Of a stretch of 64,000 nt of DNA, positions 33,799 through 45,184 are shown piece after piece. A program made the position numbers and the translations under genes. Location: the NCBI GenBank assembly GCA_016291495.1, contig JAEEXI010000007.1, forward strand, positions 1-64,000, written 5' to 3'. The notes under the pieces were generated by a model. That model was not told the origin of the DNA. It did not search any database and saw only the letters and a list, made by a program, of their open reading frames with translations. This stretch comes from Prevotella sp. Its GTDB lineage: Bacteria > Bacteroidota > Bacteroidia > Bacteroidales > Bacteroidaceae. Position 1 is the stretch's first letter. The number at the start of each line of letters is the position of its first letter.

Positions 33799-34754
33799 TA
33801 TTGATGGGTGTTGGCTTTATCGAGGAAGCGTACCATCTTCTGCAGGTTCTCCTCGCTGTACATGCCCATGCCGTGGCCGCCATCGGGAACAAAGGTAGCC
33901 TCTGTGGTGACGCCGGCAGCCTTCAGCAGTTCGAAGAACTCCTTACCCTGACAGCAGGGTACTACGTTGTCTTTTTCGCCATGGAAGATGATGATGGGAG
34001 GATTCTTCGAGTTGACATAGTTGGTGGCACTGAGACTCCGGTATTTGTCGGGTTCCTTGTTGAGTTTCGACTTCAGCAGTACGTCCTCCGGACTGTTGTC
34101 ACCCATCGTCATGTGGTCGCCACAGTCCATCCCTGTCAGGTCGACGGGACCAGACCAGTCGCAGGCAGCATTCACATAGCTGGGCTGGTCGGTATGGTTG
34201 CCGACAGTACCTTCCAGGTCGATGGTGATGGTACCGACGGTAGCGGTCTTCAAGCCACTGGTCGTCGCCGTGATGGAGGCGAGATGACCACCGGAAGAGA
34301 AACCGCTGGTGGCAATGAACGACGTGTCGAACTTGTATTTCTTAGCCTCACCACGTACGAAACGGACTACGGCACGGATGTCGTGGATCTGGGCTGGCCA
34401 TTGGGCATCGATGCTGGAACGGTGGTTGGGACAAACGACGGCATAACCTGCTTGGAGCAGGGTCTTGACAATCGTACCAAGGTCGGCCATTCCCTTTCCG
34501 TTGTTGTTGAACCAGGCACTGCCGTAGATATGAATCACGACGGGATAGCTCTCTTTTTGCTGTTTAGGCAGGTAGATGTCGCAGGTATGATAAGCCTGAC
34601 CATCGTCCGCATAGTTAATGTCTTTCCACTCTTGCGAAGTCTCCAGTTTCACTTCGGGCATCTGGAAACCACCAAAACCGCCTGCGGGCTGTGCCATACA
34701 GAGGTAAGAGGTAAGCAGTAGGAGGTTAGTGGTGAGAAAAATGATACGTTTCAT
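33798..34754 (-). CDS. Alpha/beta-hydrolase esterase (feruloyl/acetyl xylan esterase-like)
   Basis: A 318-residue secreted hydrolase with signal MKRIIFLTTNLLLLTSYLCMA. It has the nucleophile elbow TSGFSSGGHLAS, the oxyanion-region HIYGSAWF, the Asp in FHGEKDNVVP and the His in VPDGGHGMGM. The fold and context resemble the small bifunctional acetyl/feruloyl esterases of xylan loci (BD-FAE type). It would remove ester groups from xylo-oligosaccharides in the periplasm. The signal-peptide core (34700-34738) is built from the GAGGTAA/GGAGGTTA repeat words also seen between genes. Confidence 0.8.
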   Translation of the reverse strand: MKRIIFLTTNLLLLTSYLCMAQPAGGFGGFQMPEVKLETSQEWKDINYADDGQAYHTCDIYLPKQQKESYPVVIHIYGSAWFNNNGKGMADLGTIVKTLLQAGYAVVCPNHRSSIDAQWPAQIHDIRAVVRFVRGEAKKYKFDTSFIATSGFSSGGHLASITATTSGLKTATVGTITIDLEGTVGNHTDQPSYVNAACDWSGPVDLTGMDCGDHMTMGDNSPEDVLLKSKLNKEPDKYRSLSATNYVNSKNPPIIIFHGEKDNVVPCCQGKEFFELLKAAGVTTEATFVPDGGHGMGMYSEENLQKMVRFLDKANTHQ

Positions 34755-34768
34755 ATTTTTACGATGAT

Positions 34769-37159
34769 TTATTGTGATACGATAGACTCAGAGAAATAAT
34801 GGTCGCGGAGCGGTTTGCTGACCGCCGTGCCTTTCAGTACGACTTGCTGCTGGAGCAAGATGTCCGTAGAGGAGGCTCCCACCTTGATGATGAAGGTTCC
34901 CGGTTCGATGTTCCACTGGCGAACACTGCCCTGATGGCTGTAGTATCCCAGCTGCTCCACATAGAGACGGGTGGTGACCGTCTTGGTCTGTCCTCGCTCC
35001 AGTGACACACGGGCAAAGCCCTGCAGTTGGATAGGACGGATATGCTGGTCAGGTTTTGCGGGCGAGAGGTAGATCTGTACAATCTCGTCGGCAGCCACCT
35101 TTCCTGTGTTCTTCACCTGGAAGGTCAGTTCTACCGACTCGTCCGTCGTCTGCGCCTCACTGTTCACCTGCAGGTTCTTGTATTCGAAAGTGGTGTAGGA
35201 AAGACCATAACCGAAGGGCCATTGGATTTTAGAGGTGAGAGATGAGGGGTGAGAGGTGAGAGATGCGTCTGTGGAAAGGGAGTTATAGCTGATAGGCTCG
35301 TAGAGTTCCGTATTCGGATAGCTGACAGCGAGCTTGGCAGAGGGAGACACCTTACCGTAGAGGATATCGGCGACGGCGTTTCCACCCTCTTCACCAGGAT
35401 ACCATGCCTGGATGACGGCAGCACATTTTTCTGCAAGACCAGACACAACCTGGGCACGACCGCCGAAGATCACCAGTACGACCGGTTTGCCGGTCTTGAT
35501 GAGTTCCTCGACATACTGTTCCTGTTTGCCAGGCAGACGGAGTCCTTGACGGTCGCGGTTCTCACCGCAGAGCATCACGTTCTCACCGACGGCGGCAATG
35601 ATGACATCAGCCTGTTTTGCCATGTTCAGGGCCTCTGCCTTGTCAGCCTTCTCACCGGCATCTACCTTCCGGTGGAGGAGTTCGTATTCCCAGGCGCGCT
35701 CGTCACCGCCCTCACCGTATTTCGTCTCTATTTCCTCAGTCCAGTCACATCCGCGGGAATACAAAAGGTTCATATCTGCGGGTTTGTGGGCTGTCATACC
35801 CTCCAACAGGGTGATGATATGTGGATGATCCAGATCCTTTTCTATTCTCTTCCAGAAATACGACATGGCAGGGAAGGAATAGTCACCGCACATCGACCAC
35901 ATGGTGTTGGCATTAGGGCCGGTGAGGAGGATATTTAAGGTTTTGGCATTTGGCTGTAGGCTATTGGCAAGCGGCAAGATACCATTGTTTTCCAACAGTA
36001 CCACCGACTGGGTTGCCATCTCATACGCTGTCTGGCGCTCTTCCGGGGTGTCCAGGACAATCTTCTCGGTGCTGTACAGGTACGGATTCTTGTCGAAGAG
36101 ACCGGCACGGAATTTATAGCGGAGCACATTCTTCACCGCGCGTTCAAAGACTTCCGGCTTCACCAGTCCCTGGTCGATGGCCTTCTGCAGATACTGGTAG
36201 TTGGCTCCGAAGGGGAAGTCCACGTCATTACCGGCATTGATGGCGGCAGCCGCTTTGGCGACGGCATCCTTCTGGTCGGGTATCTGGTCGATGGCGGTAT
36301 AGTCGCTGACCACCATGCCGTCGAAGCCGACATAGCCGCGCAGGATATCCTGCAGGATCTCGCTGTTGGCGACACAGTTCGTGCCATGTACGGCATGATA
36401 GCCGGGCATGACGGCCTTGCTGCCAGCCAGACGGATCATCGTCTCATGCGGCAGGAGGATTTCCTCCATCAGTTCCTTTTCCTCTGCATCACCGCCTCCA
36501 CCGTAGCCGAGGTAATGCTTGGAACAGGTGCCCACTCCTTTTCTGAGGTCACCCTGTTGCAGTCCCTTGACGAAAGCGGTACCCATCACAGCCGACAGAT
36601 AGCCATCTTCTCCGAAGGACTCTTCCAAACGGTTGAAACTGGGTGTGCGACAGACGTCCACCATGGGCGACAAAGAGAGGATACCACCCATCTTACGCAT
36701 GGTAGTACTGATCTGACGGGTCTTTACTTCTGCCAGCTCCGGGTTGAACGAACAAGCCTGTCCAATCTGCTGGGGATAGATGGTGGAACCCTGTGTGTCG
36801 ATGCCAGACAGTACCTCCTCGTGGAAGAGGGCAGGAATACCGTTTGGTGTGTGGTGCATCAGCCAGTCCTGTACGGCAGCCACACGGTCGCGAAGGACGT
36901 TAGGCTCTGTCGGCTTCTGTAAGGCAAACTGTGCGAAATGTCCGATACCATAGGGTATCAGTTGACGGCATTTCGCTGTATCCAACTTTCCTTGCTCGTC
37001 GAAGAGCTCGTCCATATACATACTTCTTAACTGGGCGATCCGCTCTTCTTGCGGCATCCGGTCGTAGAGTTCGTTAATCTGTTGTTCCATGTCTGTAGAT
37101 GTGTTACAACCCGTCAGAAGGCAGGCAAAGCACGCCGCATAAAAGAATCCTTTCTTCAT
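34769..37159 (-). CDS. GH3 beta-xylosidase/beta-glucosidase
   Basis: A 796-residue lipoprotein (lipid Cys18). The GH3 (alpha/beta)8 domain contains KHYLGYGGGGDAEEKE for substrate binding and the nucleophile Asp in FDGMVVSDYTAID. The second domain includes GENVMLCGENRDRQGLRLPG, and a fibronectin-III-like domain ends the protein (VKNTGKVAADEIVQIYLSP). The family in this context commonly cuts xylo-oligosaccharides from the non-reducing end. Residues around DASLTSHPSSLTSK come from an in-frame tandem repeat. It follows the GH43 gene at 37191 after 31 nt. Confidence 0.88.
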   Translation of the reverse strand: MKKGFFYAACFACLLTGCNTSTDMEQQINELYDRMPQEERIAQLRSMYMDELFDEQGKLDTAKCRQLIPYGIGHFAQFALQKPTEPNVLRDRVAAVQDWLMHHTPNGIPALFHEEVLSGIDTQGSTIYPQQIGQACSFNPELAEVKTRQISTTMRKMGGILSLSPMVDVCRTPSFNRLEESFGEDGYLSAVMGTAFVKGLQQGDLRKGVGTCSKHYLGYGGGGDAEEKELMEEILLPHETMIRLAGSKAVMPGYHAVHGTNCVANSEILQDILRGYVGFDGMVVSDYTAIDQIPDQKDAVAKAAAAINAGNDVDFPFGANYQYLQKAIDQGLVKPEVFERAVKNVLRYKFRAGLFDKNPYLYSTEKIVLDTPEERQTAYEMATQSVVLLENNGILPLANSLQPNAKTLNILLTGPNANTMWSMCGDYSFPAMSYFWKRIEKDLDHPHIITLLEGMTAHKPADMNLLYSRGCDWTEEIETKYGEGGDERAWEYELLHRKVDAGEKADKAEALNMAKQADVIIAAVGENVMLCGENRDRQGLRLPGKQEQYVEELIKTGKPVVLVIFGGRAQVVSGLAEKCAAVIQAWYPGEEGGNAVADILYGKVSPSAKLAVSYPNTELYEPISYNSLSTDASLTSHPSSLTSKIQWPFGYGLSYTTFEYKNLQVNSEAQTTDESVELTFQVKNTGKVAADEIVQIYLSPAKPDQHIRPIQLQGFARVSLERGQTKTVTTRLYVEQLGYYSHQGSVRQWNIEPGTFIIKVGASSTDILLQQQVVLKGTAVSKPLRDHYFSESIVSQ

Positions 37160-37190
37160 AGCCTGTGATGGTTTTAGTTAAAATCGTGAG

Positions 37191-38642
37191 TTATTGTTTA
37201 TTGAAATTCCATTTGGAGTTGTCCGTATTGAAATCATACACTGCGAGCGTGGGTGTGCTGTCACCGGCGGAGTAGAGGCAATACTTCTTGTTGAGGCCTT
37301 CCTGTCCGGGAATGGCGAAAGGCATGATACGGTAGGTGCCGTCAGTCAGCTGTTCAATCCACCAGAGCTGGGCATCCTCGCCTTGGAACTCCTTGGTGGT
37401 CAGTTCCAGATTGGCAGTAGCTGTGAGCGCCCGGTTGGTCCCGTCTATTTTAATCTCGTAAAGCGGACCCGTCAGCCGTCCGCCAGTCTGTGGCACAGGG
37501 CGGATACTCCAATGTTGCCAGGGGCGGAACATATAGTCGCTGCAACGGACGGCAATCTCGCCTTTGGGCCAGGTGCCGATGACATCCTCCAGTTTCTGGT
37601 CAGGAATGGCCTTGACGGGCTCATTGGGATCCATCTGCCAGAAACGCTGACGCTCCTGTTGCATACGGGTGAAGTCGACGCCTAGTTCCAGGCTATAGCC
37701 GCGACGCTCGGAGAAGATAGCATATTTCCCCTCATTGAGTTGTTCTCCAGCCACCGGCCAACCGTTCTTCCACACCAGTGGGAGAATGCCTAATACCGAG
37801 CGGCCGCTACGGTCGAAGTCTGCCTCGAAGTGGCATGACATGATTTCCACGCCTTCGTCGATGACGGTACGTCCGAAATGACCGGGGCCCGTCTTACGGT
37901 CGCCGGCGGCAATCACCATCCTGCCACCACCGTGGAACATATCACGGCCGACATTATCGACATAGGGACCCTCCACACTCTTGGAACGTCCCACCACGAT
38001 GTTATAGGTGGAGTTGACGCCGTCGCAGCAGGTACCGTGGGTGCCCAGCAGGTAGTACCAACCGTCACGGTAGAGCAGGTCGGTTGCCTCACAGTCGATG
38101 GCAATGTCTTTCTCTTTGTTTCCTTTCATCCGGAAGCCCGTCTTGGGATCCAGTTCGATGAGGCGTATGGTGCCGAAATAGGTGCCGTAGCTTGCCCACA
38201 GCCGACCAGTCGTGGGGTCGAGCAGTAAACTCGGGTCGATGGCGTCCTGATCTTCCATACCGTCCGAGAAACAAACCTCGACAGCCTCTGTCCATTTGAA
38301 GTCAGGACTCTTGGGGTCAAGGGTTTTGTTCCACATCGTGAGGATGCGACCGTTATGTCCGCCACCCAGTCCACCGCCTGTGGCACCGTAGATACAAAGG
38401 TAACGGTCACCGATCTTCATCACGTCGGGAGCAGCACCGCCGCCAGGGCGTTCTGCACCACTGTGCCACGACCAGCCATCCTCGCTGATGAGGCCGCCGC
38501 CACCCGTGCCGAAAGTATAGTATTTTCCCTCGCACTCAGCGATGGTTGAAGGGTCATGGATGTATGGAGCACCGGTCTGTGCCAGTGTTTTTGTGGAACA
38601 CAGAGATACAGAGACACAAAGGGCTATTATCGTTTGTTTCAT
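37191..38642 (-). CDS. GH43 arabinanase-like enzyme with C-terminal beta domain
   Basis: A 483-residue secreted protein (signal MKQTIIALCVSVSLCSTKTLA). GH43 features include YIHDPSTIAECEGKYYTFGT with the base Asp, EDQDAIDPSLLLDPTTGRLW, and DCEATDLLYRDGWYYLLGTH with the acid Glu. The latter sequence and length fit the endo-1,5-alpha-arabinanase-like branch. The C-terminal roughly 140 residues form a lipocalin- or ricin-like beta domain with WWIEQLTDGTYRI. In a xylan locus it may cut arabinan-like side chains. It lies 3 nt from the next GH43 gene. Confidence 0.82.
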   Translation of the reverse strand: MKQTIIALCVSVSLCSTKTLAQTGAPYIHDPSTIAECEGKYYTFGTGGGGLISEDGWSWHSGAERPGGGAAPDVMKIGDRYLCIYGATGGGLGGGHNGRILTMWNKTLDPKSPDFKWTEAVEVCFSDGMEDQDAIDPSLLLDPTTGRLWASYGTYFGTIRLIELDPKTGFRMKGNKEKDIAIDCEATDLLYRDGWYYLLGTHGTCCDGVNSTYNIVVGRSKSVEGPYVDNVGRDMFHGGGRMVIAAGDRKTGPGHFGRTVIDEGVEIMSCHFEADFDRSGRSVLGILPLVWKNGWPVAGEQLNEGKYAIFSERRGYSLELGVDFTRMQQERQRFWQMDPNEPVKAIPDQKLEDVIGTWPKGEIAVRCSDYMFRPWQHWSIRPVPQTGGRLTGPLYEIKIDGTNRALTATANLELTTKEFQGEDAQLWWIEQLTDGTYRIMPFAIPGQEGLNKKYCLYSAGDSTPTLAVYDFNTDNSKWNFNKQ

Positions 38643-38645
38643 AAT

Positions 38646-40670
38646 TTACTGGGCATTAATGGTATAGTTGGTAATCGGTTTTCCTTTCTCGTCGATGAAA
38701 CGGGCGCACATGTCAGCAAGACCGGGACCGTTGATGACGGCGCAACGCAGGGTGTTACGGCCTTTCTGAAGTGTCAAGCGGGGTGACATGCCATCGTCCT
38801 CCACCATGCGACGGTCGCCCTCGAGCATCAGCACCTCTTCTCCGTTGAGCCACCATAATGAAGCTCCGTTGGAGCCGCATGCCAACCGGACGTTCTGTAG
38901 CTCCTCAGGACAATCGATGACGGTCTCACACCAGTAGAAACTTCCATAGGTCTGCTTGCCGTATTTCTCAGCGAAACGGAAGAGTTTCATATTGTAGGTC
39001 TCGCTGTCTAGGTTGTACCATTTGGCTTTCTGCTTTGGCAGTTTTGCCAATTCCTCGCCAAATTTGTTGCGCAACCAGGAATAGGTGAAGATGATGTTGG
39101 AGCGCACGTCGACAGCCATGGGCTCCATCAGTCGCCAGCGGCGGATGAAACCGTCGTTGTCAGGCTGTGCCGGGGTCGCAGCAGTGGGAACTGTAGAGAA
39201 ATAGTTGGGGCGGTTTTTGAACTGTACCCAGTTGATGCTGAATGCTGCGTCGCCCTCGTTGGTGATGACGATGTCGGTCACTCCCTTCGGGGTATATTCC
39301 AAGGGAACGGTCATGGTAAGCCACTGGTTACTCTGGTCGCGACGGAAGGGGGTGGGAGAGCCGGGGAACCTCATCTCGCTCTTCACCGTCATCGGCACCT
39401 TGGCAATAATCTTTCCCTTGGCGGTTCTCTCCCGTACATAGAACTCCGTATTGTCGGCTGCCATGACATTGACGACGAGGTAGCCGTCCGTCACGGGGCT
39501 GAAGTCGATGTCGTTGTAGCGCAGCCAGCTACCCTTTTGGGGCAGGGAAGCCTCGTAGCTGCGGAAGGTGTTTACGGTATCAATCAGTTGGGTGGTCACG
39601 TCGCCACTGGCACTGCTGTAACGGTCAACCTCTATTTTCTCCGTAGCCTTGTTGATACCCACGCCACGCATGGTCTGCTTCACTTCCTGGATGGTTCCGT
39701 CGGCATTGAAGCTGATTTTCTCGATACGGGCGGAACGGCGCTTGTCCATACTTGGCGAGAAGTCGTTCCGATGGTAGAAGATATACCATTGTCCTTTGTA
39801 TTCCAGGATGCTGTGATGGTTGGTCCAGCAGTGGTTGTCATGTTCTGCCATGATGATGCCTTTGAAGTCCCAGGGACCCAGAGGCGACTTCGACATGGCA
39901 TAGGCCAGTGTCTCCGTAGGATTGGCTCCATTGCTCGTGTCCCCACGTACCCAAGGGAAGGTCAGGTAATACCAGTCGTTGCGCTTGAAGGCGAAAGGAC
40001 CTTCCTTGAAACCGTCGGGCAATCCTTCCATGGCCTGTCCACCGACTTTCATCGGGGGCATCTCTGGCATTCCCTCCCGTTTGGGCATCTTGATTTCCTG
40101 CAGTTCGCCGTCCAGCTCCACCATGTTGGCTTTTAGCTTGCCGCCGCGGATACCCATGCCGCTCCAGTAGAGATAGGCCGTGCCGTCGTCGTCGATGAGG
40201 ACGCAGGGGTCAATGCCTGATACGCCCTTAATGGGTTGAGCCTCACAGGTGAAAGGTCCTGTGGGAGAGTCTGCAATAGCGACTCCTACGGCAAAGCCCC
40301 GTGCTCCACCTTTGGGAGCGTTGGGGAAGTAGAAGTAGTATTTCCCGTTCTTATAGACACAATCGGGAGCCCACATGGAATAGGCGGTCGGATTGCCCCA
40401 GGGTACTGTCTCCTGTGAAAGGATTATACCGTGGTCCGTCCAGTCTGTCAGGTTCTCAGAGGAGAATACATGATAGTCTGCCATGCAGAACCAGTCCTGT
40501 CGTTGTCCCTCGGGAGCGGGAATGTCGTGTGAGGGATAGACATACATCTTATTATTAAATACGCGAGCAGTAGGATCGGCCGCGAACTGGTCGCGGATAA
40601 TGGGGTTCTGCGCCAGAAGGACGTTTGTGCACCCCAATGCCATCATTGTAATAAGTCCGATTCTTTTCAT
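38646..40670 (-). CDS. GH43 enzyme with CBM6-like and C-terminal beta-sandwich modules
   Basis: A 674-residue secreted protein (signal MKRIGLITMMALGCTNVLLA). The GH43 propeller (about 22-330) shows FAADPTARVFNNKMYVYPSH with the base Asp, SGIDPCVLIDDDGTAYLYWS, and a MEGLPDGFKEGPFAFKRN segment with the probable acid Glu. A CBM6-like domain follows (about 350-500; LRYNDIDFSPVTDGYLVVNV), then a domain with FYWCETVIDCPEELQNVRLA that resembles the galactose-binding-like end modules of such enzymes. Probable activity is arabinofuranosidase or xylosidase. It is the second gene of the operon. Confidence 0.82.
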   Translation of the reverse strand: MKRIGLITMMALGCTNVLLAQNPIIRDQFAADPTARVFNNKMYVYPSHDIPAPEGQRQDWFCMADYHVFSSENLTDWTDHGIILSQETVPWGNPTAYSMWAPDCVYKNGKYYFYFPNAPKGGARGFAVGVAIADSPTGPFTCEAQPIKGVSGIDPCVLIDDDGTAYLYWSGMGIRGGKLKANMVELDGELQEIKMPKREGMPEMPPMKVGGQAMEGLPDGFKEGPFAFKRNDWYYLTFPWVRGDTSNGANPTETLAYAMSKSPLGPWDFKGIIMAEHDNHCWTNHHSILEYKGQWYIFYHRNDFSPSMDKRRSARIEKISFNADGTIQEVKQTMRGVGINKATEKIEVDRYSSASGDVTTQLIDTVNTFRSYEASLPQKGSWLRYNDIDFSPVTDGYLVVNVMAADNTEFYVRERTAKGKIIAKVPMTVKSEMRFPGSPTPFRRDQSNQWLTMTVPLEYTPKGVTDIVITNEGDAAFSINWVQFKNRPNYFSTVPTAATPAQPDNDGFIRRWRLMEPMAVDVRSNIIFTYSWLRNKFGEELAKLPKQKAKWYNLDSETYNMKLFRFAEKYGKQTYGSFYWCETVIDCPEELQNVRLACGSNGASLWWLNGEEVLMLEGDRRMVEDDGMSPRLTLQKGRNTLRCAVINGPGLADMCARFIDEKGKPITNYTINAQ

Positions 40671-40676
40671 GTTGGT

Positions 40677-42665
<1,989 letters not shown>

Positions 42666-42780
42666 GCGCTTTTTATATACAATATTGTTGCTGTTTGAAA
42701 CAAAATCTTTTTCCAGTGTTACATAAAAGCCACAAAAGGCAAACATGTTACAAATCATAATATTCGTGTAACTTCAGAAC

Positions 42781-42811
42781 TTGCAACTTTAATAAAAGAG
42801 GTGTATCTTTG
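42781..42811 (+). promoter_or_regulatory. Promoter (TTG-N20-TATCTTTG) of the rightward xylan genes
   Basis: TTG at 42781-42783 and TATCTTTG at 42804-42811 with 20-nt spacing. Transcription would start near 42818, giving a 150-nt leader before the GH5 gene that contains a terminator-like hairpin. Confidence 0.65.
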
Positions 42812-42895
42812 CAACACCAAAAGTTAGAAGCATTAATCAGCTTAGGTTAGATTTGAAATATTTGATTAGTAGTTATGCTAGTTATGGTTTTAGTC

Positions 42896-42930
42896 ATGGG
42901 GGGCTGACGTGAGTCACCTCCCCATTTTTA
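42896..42930 (+). terminator. Terminator-like hairpin in the GH5 leader
   Basis: ATGGGG pairs with CCCCAT, TGAC with GTCA inside, and five Ts follow. It lies between the promoter and the coding start, so it could end transcription early (attenuator) or define a small RNA of about 110 nt. Confidence 0.55.
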
Positions 42931-42969
42931 TTTGAAGAAAACAATGTAAATTTACAATAACTTAAACAC

Positions 42970-45048
42970 ATGATGAATAACATGAAAACCAAAATGAGAA
43001 TGATGGGGCTGTTGCTGTTCCTGGGTTTTGGAATGGCTGCTGCCCAGACTCCCCCGGCATTGCATGTCGAAGGTCGTTATTTCGTGGATGCCAACGGAAA
43101 CCGTGTCAACCTGCATGGGTTCGCCCAGACGTATAGTCCTTGGTTCAATGAACAGGGAACTAAGTGGACGAACTATAACGTGAATGCCTGTTTGTCATAC
43201 AACAAAGGCTTGATTGACAAAATTCTGGATGCCGGCTGGAAAATGGATTTCGTCCGTTTGCACATGGATCCCTATTGGAGTAACACGCCAGGAGAACAAA
43301 CGAATGGTGAGAGTGATATTCATGCTTTCGACTTCGACCGCTTCAAGAAGTATCTTGATGAGGTGTTCGTGCCGATGGCAGAATATATGATTGGAAAAGG
43401 ACTGTATGTTATTATGCGTCCGCCAGGTGTTTGTCCCGAGCACATTTCTGTCGGTGATGCCTATCAACAGTATCTTATTAAGGTATGGGGGTATGTTGCC
43501 CAACATCCAAAACTCAAGAACAACGGTTGTGTGATGTTTGAATTGGCCAACGAACCTATCCATATCTATCACAGTGATGGTTCTCGAGCTGGAGACAAGG
43601 AAATCGCTCAGTATTTCCAGGCCGTTGTCGATGTCATGCGCCAACACTGCAACAATATTCTGCTTGTCCCAGGTCTGGGATATCAGGCTCAGTATGCTGG
43701 TTATGTAAAGCATCGCATTCAAGATGAGAATATCGGTTTTGCCATCCACTGCTATCCCGGTTGGTATAATGGTGGCTACGGTGAAGAGGTGGTTGTCAAC
43801 TACGCTGATTTTAAAAAAGGATGGGACGAACAGATTGCTCCCGTCTCCAATGTGGCTCCTGTCGTGGTGACGGAAATGGACTGGGCCCCGTTGAAGTATA
43901 GCACTAAGCATACCAATACTGATGGTACGGTCTATTATGACCCGCGTGCTTCTTTCGCTTTCTCTACCACGGGAGTGGCTGGCGGTCAAGGTTTCGGTGC
44001 CAATTTCAAGAAACTGTGTGATGATTGTGGTAATGTCAGTTGGCTGCTTTTTACTGGGGCTGAACAACTGGCCAAGTATAACGATGCTGCCCCTGACGGC
44101 CAGACATTCCTGACCGACTGGGAGGCATGTCCACGTCCTTGCTACCGTTGGTATCAGGAGTATGCTGCTCAGCGCACTTCAGAAGATTATAAAAAGGTGA
44201 CAAAGGTAGAGTTGCTGACAACCTCCTGTGAAATGATACAAGGCGGAACCTCTCCTTTATTCTTGATAGCGACCTATGCAGATGGTCATCAGGCCAATGT
44301 GGCTGGCGATGCCAAATATACGGTGGCAGATCCGTCAGTAGCTATTAACTATGGTGGTAATCTGATTGCGCAAAACCCGGGTGAGACGACAGTTAGTGTT
44401 GCATACACCGATCCGCAAGGCGGTTCTCATCCGTTCCAGATTTCTGTTAAGGTGCTTTCTTTCTTCCCCCTGACAAATGGCTTACTTAATCCCAGCATCA
44501 TTGGCACTGGTTCTTTTAATGAGACAACGGGTGCTCTGAAAACGGGTCAATATGGCTATGGCGGTTGGCAATATCCCGATGGAATCGACATTTCTGCCTA
44601 TAACTATTTGGTTATCGAACTGAAAGAAGCTCAAAGTGCAGGGGCAGTGTTCCGTATGTTTGACGTTAGCAGTTGTTGGGGACCTCATACCGAGACTTCT
44701 TTTGGAAGTAACACGAAATTAGCGCTCAATCTGCATAATCTGAAAGTGTGGAATGATAATGCTGGCCAGATGACGGATGCCAATCGGAACCTCGACCCCT
44801 CTCATGTCTATTTTGCAGGCATCTGGTCCTACGGTAGTTCTCCTATATATATAAATAAGGTGTACCTCAGTGACGACGGTGTGAATCCGACGGGAATCAT
44901 CGAGAATGGTGTTGTCGATGAGATTGTCAGTCGGGAATATTACACCTTGTCAGGTGCACGAATTGTAGCGCCAACCCACGGTATTTGTATCATCAAAGCG
45001 GTGACAAAGTCCGGAAAAGTAAAAATTTTTAAAACATGTTACAAATAA
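42970..45048 (+). CDS. GH5 endo-glycanase with Ig-like and C-terminal modules
   Basis: A 692-residue secreted enzyme (signal ending GFGMAAAQ). The GH5 barrel (about 30-390) has the acid/base Glu195 in MFELANEPI and the nucleophile Glu302 in VVVTEMDW. It is followed by a bacterial Ig-like domain (about 400-490), a galactose-binding-like module (500-640) and a C-terminal YYTLSGARIV...GICIIK motif of the type used by secreted Prevotella proteins. In xylan loci GH5 enzymes act as endo-xylanases or arabinoxylanases; mannanase or glucanase activity cannot be excluded. It is read rightward, apart from the GH43 operon. Confidence 0.82.
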   Translation: MMNNMKTKMRMMGLLLFLGFGMAAAQTPPALHVEGRYFVDANGNRVNLHGFAQTYSPWFNEQGTKWTNYNVNACLSYNKGLIDKILDAGWKMDFVRLHMDPYWSNTPGEQTNGESDIHAFDFDRFKKYLDEVFVPMAEYMIGKGLYVIMRPPGVCPEHISVGDAYQQYLIKVWGYVAQHPKLKNNGCVMFELANEPIHIYHSDGSRAGDKEIAQYFQAVVDVMRQHCNNILLVPGLGYQAQYAGYVKHRIQDENIGFAIHCYPGWYNGGYGEEVVVNYADFKKGWDEQIAPVSNVAPVVVTEMDWAPLKYSTKHTNTDGTVYYDPRASFAFSTTGVAGGQGFGANFKKLCDDCGNVSWLLFTGAEQLAKYNDAAPDGQTFLTDWEACPRPCYRWYQEYAAQRTSEDYKKVTKVELLTTSCEMIQGGTSPLFLIATYADGHQANVAGDAKYTVADPSVAINYGGNLIAQNPGETTVSVAYTDPQGGSHPFQISVKVLSFFPLTNGLLNPSIIGTGSFNETTGALKTGQYGYGGWQYPDGIDISAYNYLVIELKEAQSAGAVFRMFDVSSCWGPHTETSFGSNTKLALNLHNLKVWNDNAGQMTDANRNLDPSHVYFAGIWSYGSSPIYINKVYLSDDGVNPTGIIENGVVDEIVSREYYTLSGARIVAPTHGICIIKAVTKSGKVKIFKTCYK

Positions 45049-45094
45049 CAAAGTTTCTGTTACACTATTTTATATATATAATACAAAAATAGTT

Positions 45095-45102
45095 TAATTT
45101 TG
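45095..45102 (+). promoter_or_regulatory. Promoter -7 element (TAATTTTG) of the xus operon
   Basis: Exact TAnnTTTG match 83 nt before the SusC start at 45185. No clear -33 box, consistent with activator-dependent expression. Confidence 0.45.
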
Positions 45103-45184
45103 CATCCACTATGTTAAATTGAACCGCGAATTTTCATATATTAACACTAACAAAATACAAACCGATGAATCAAATTTAGTAACA

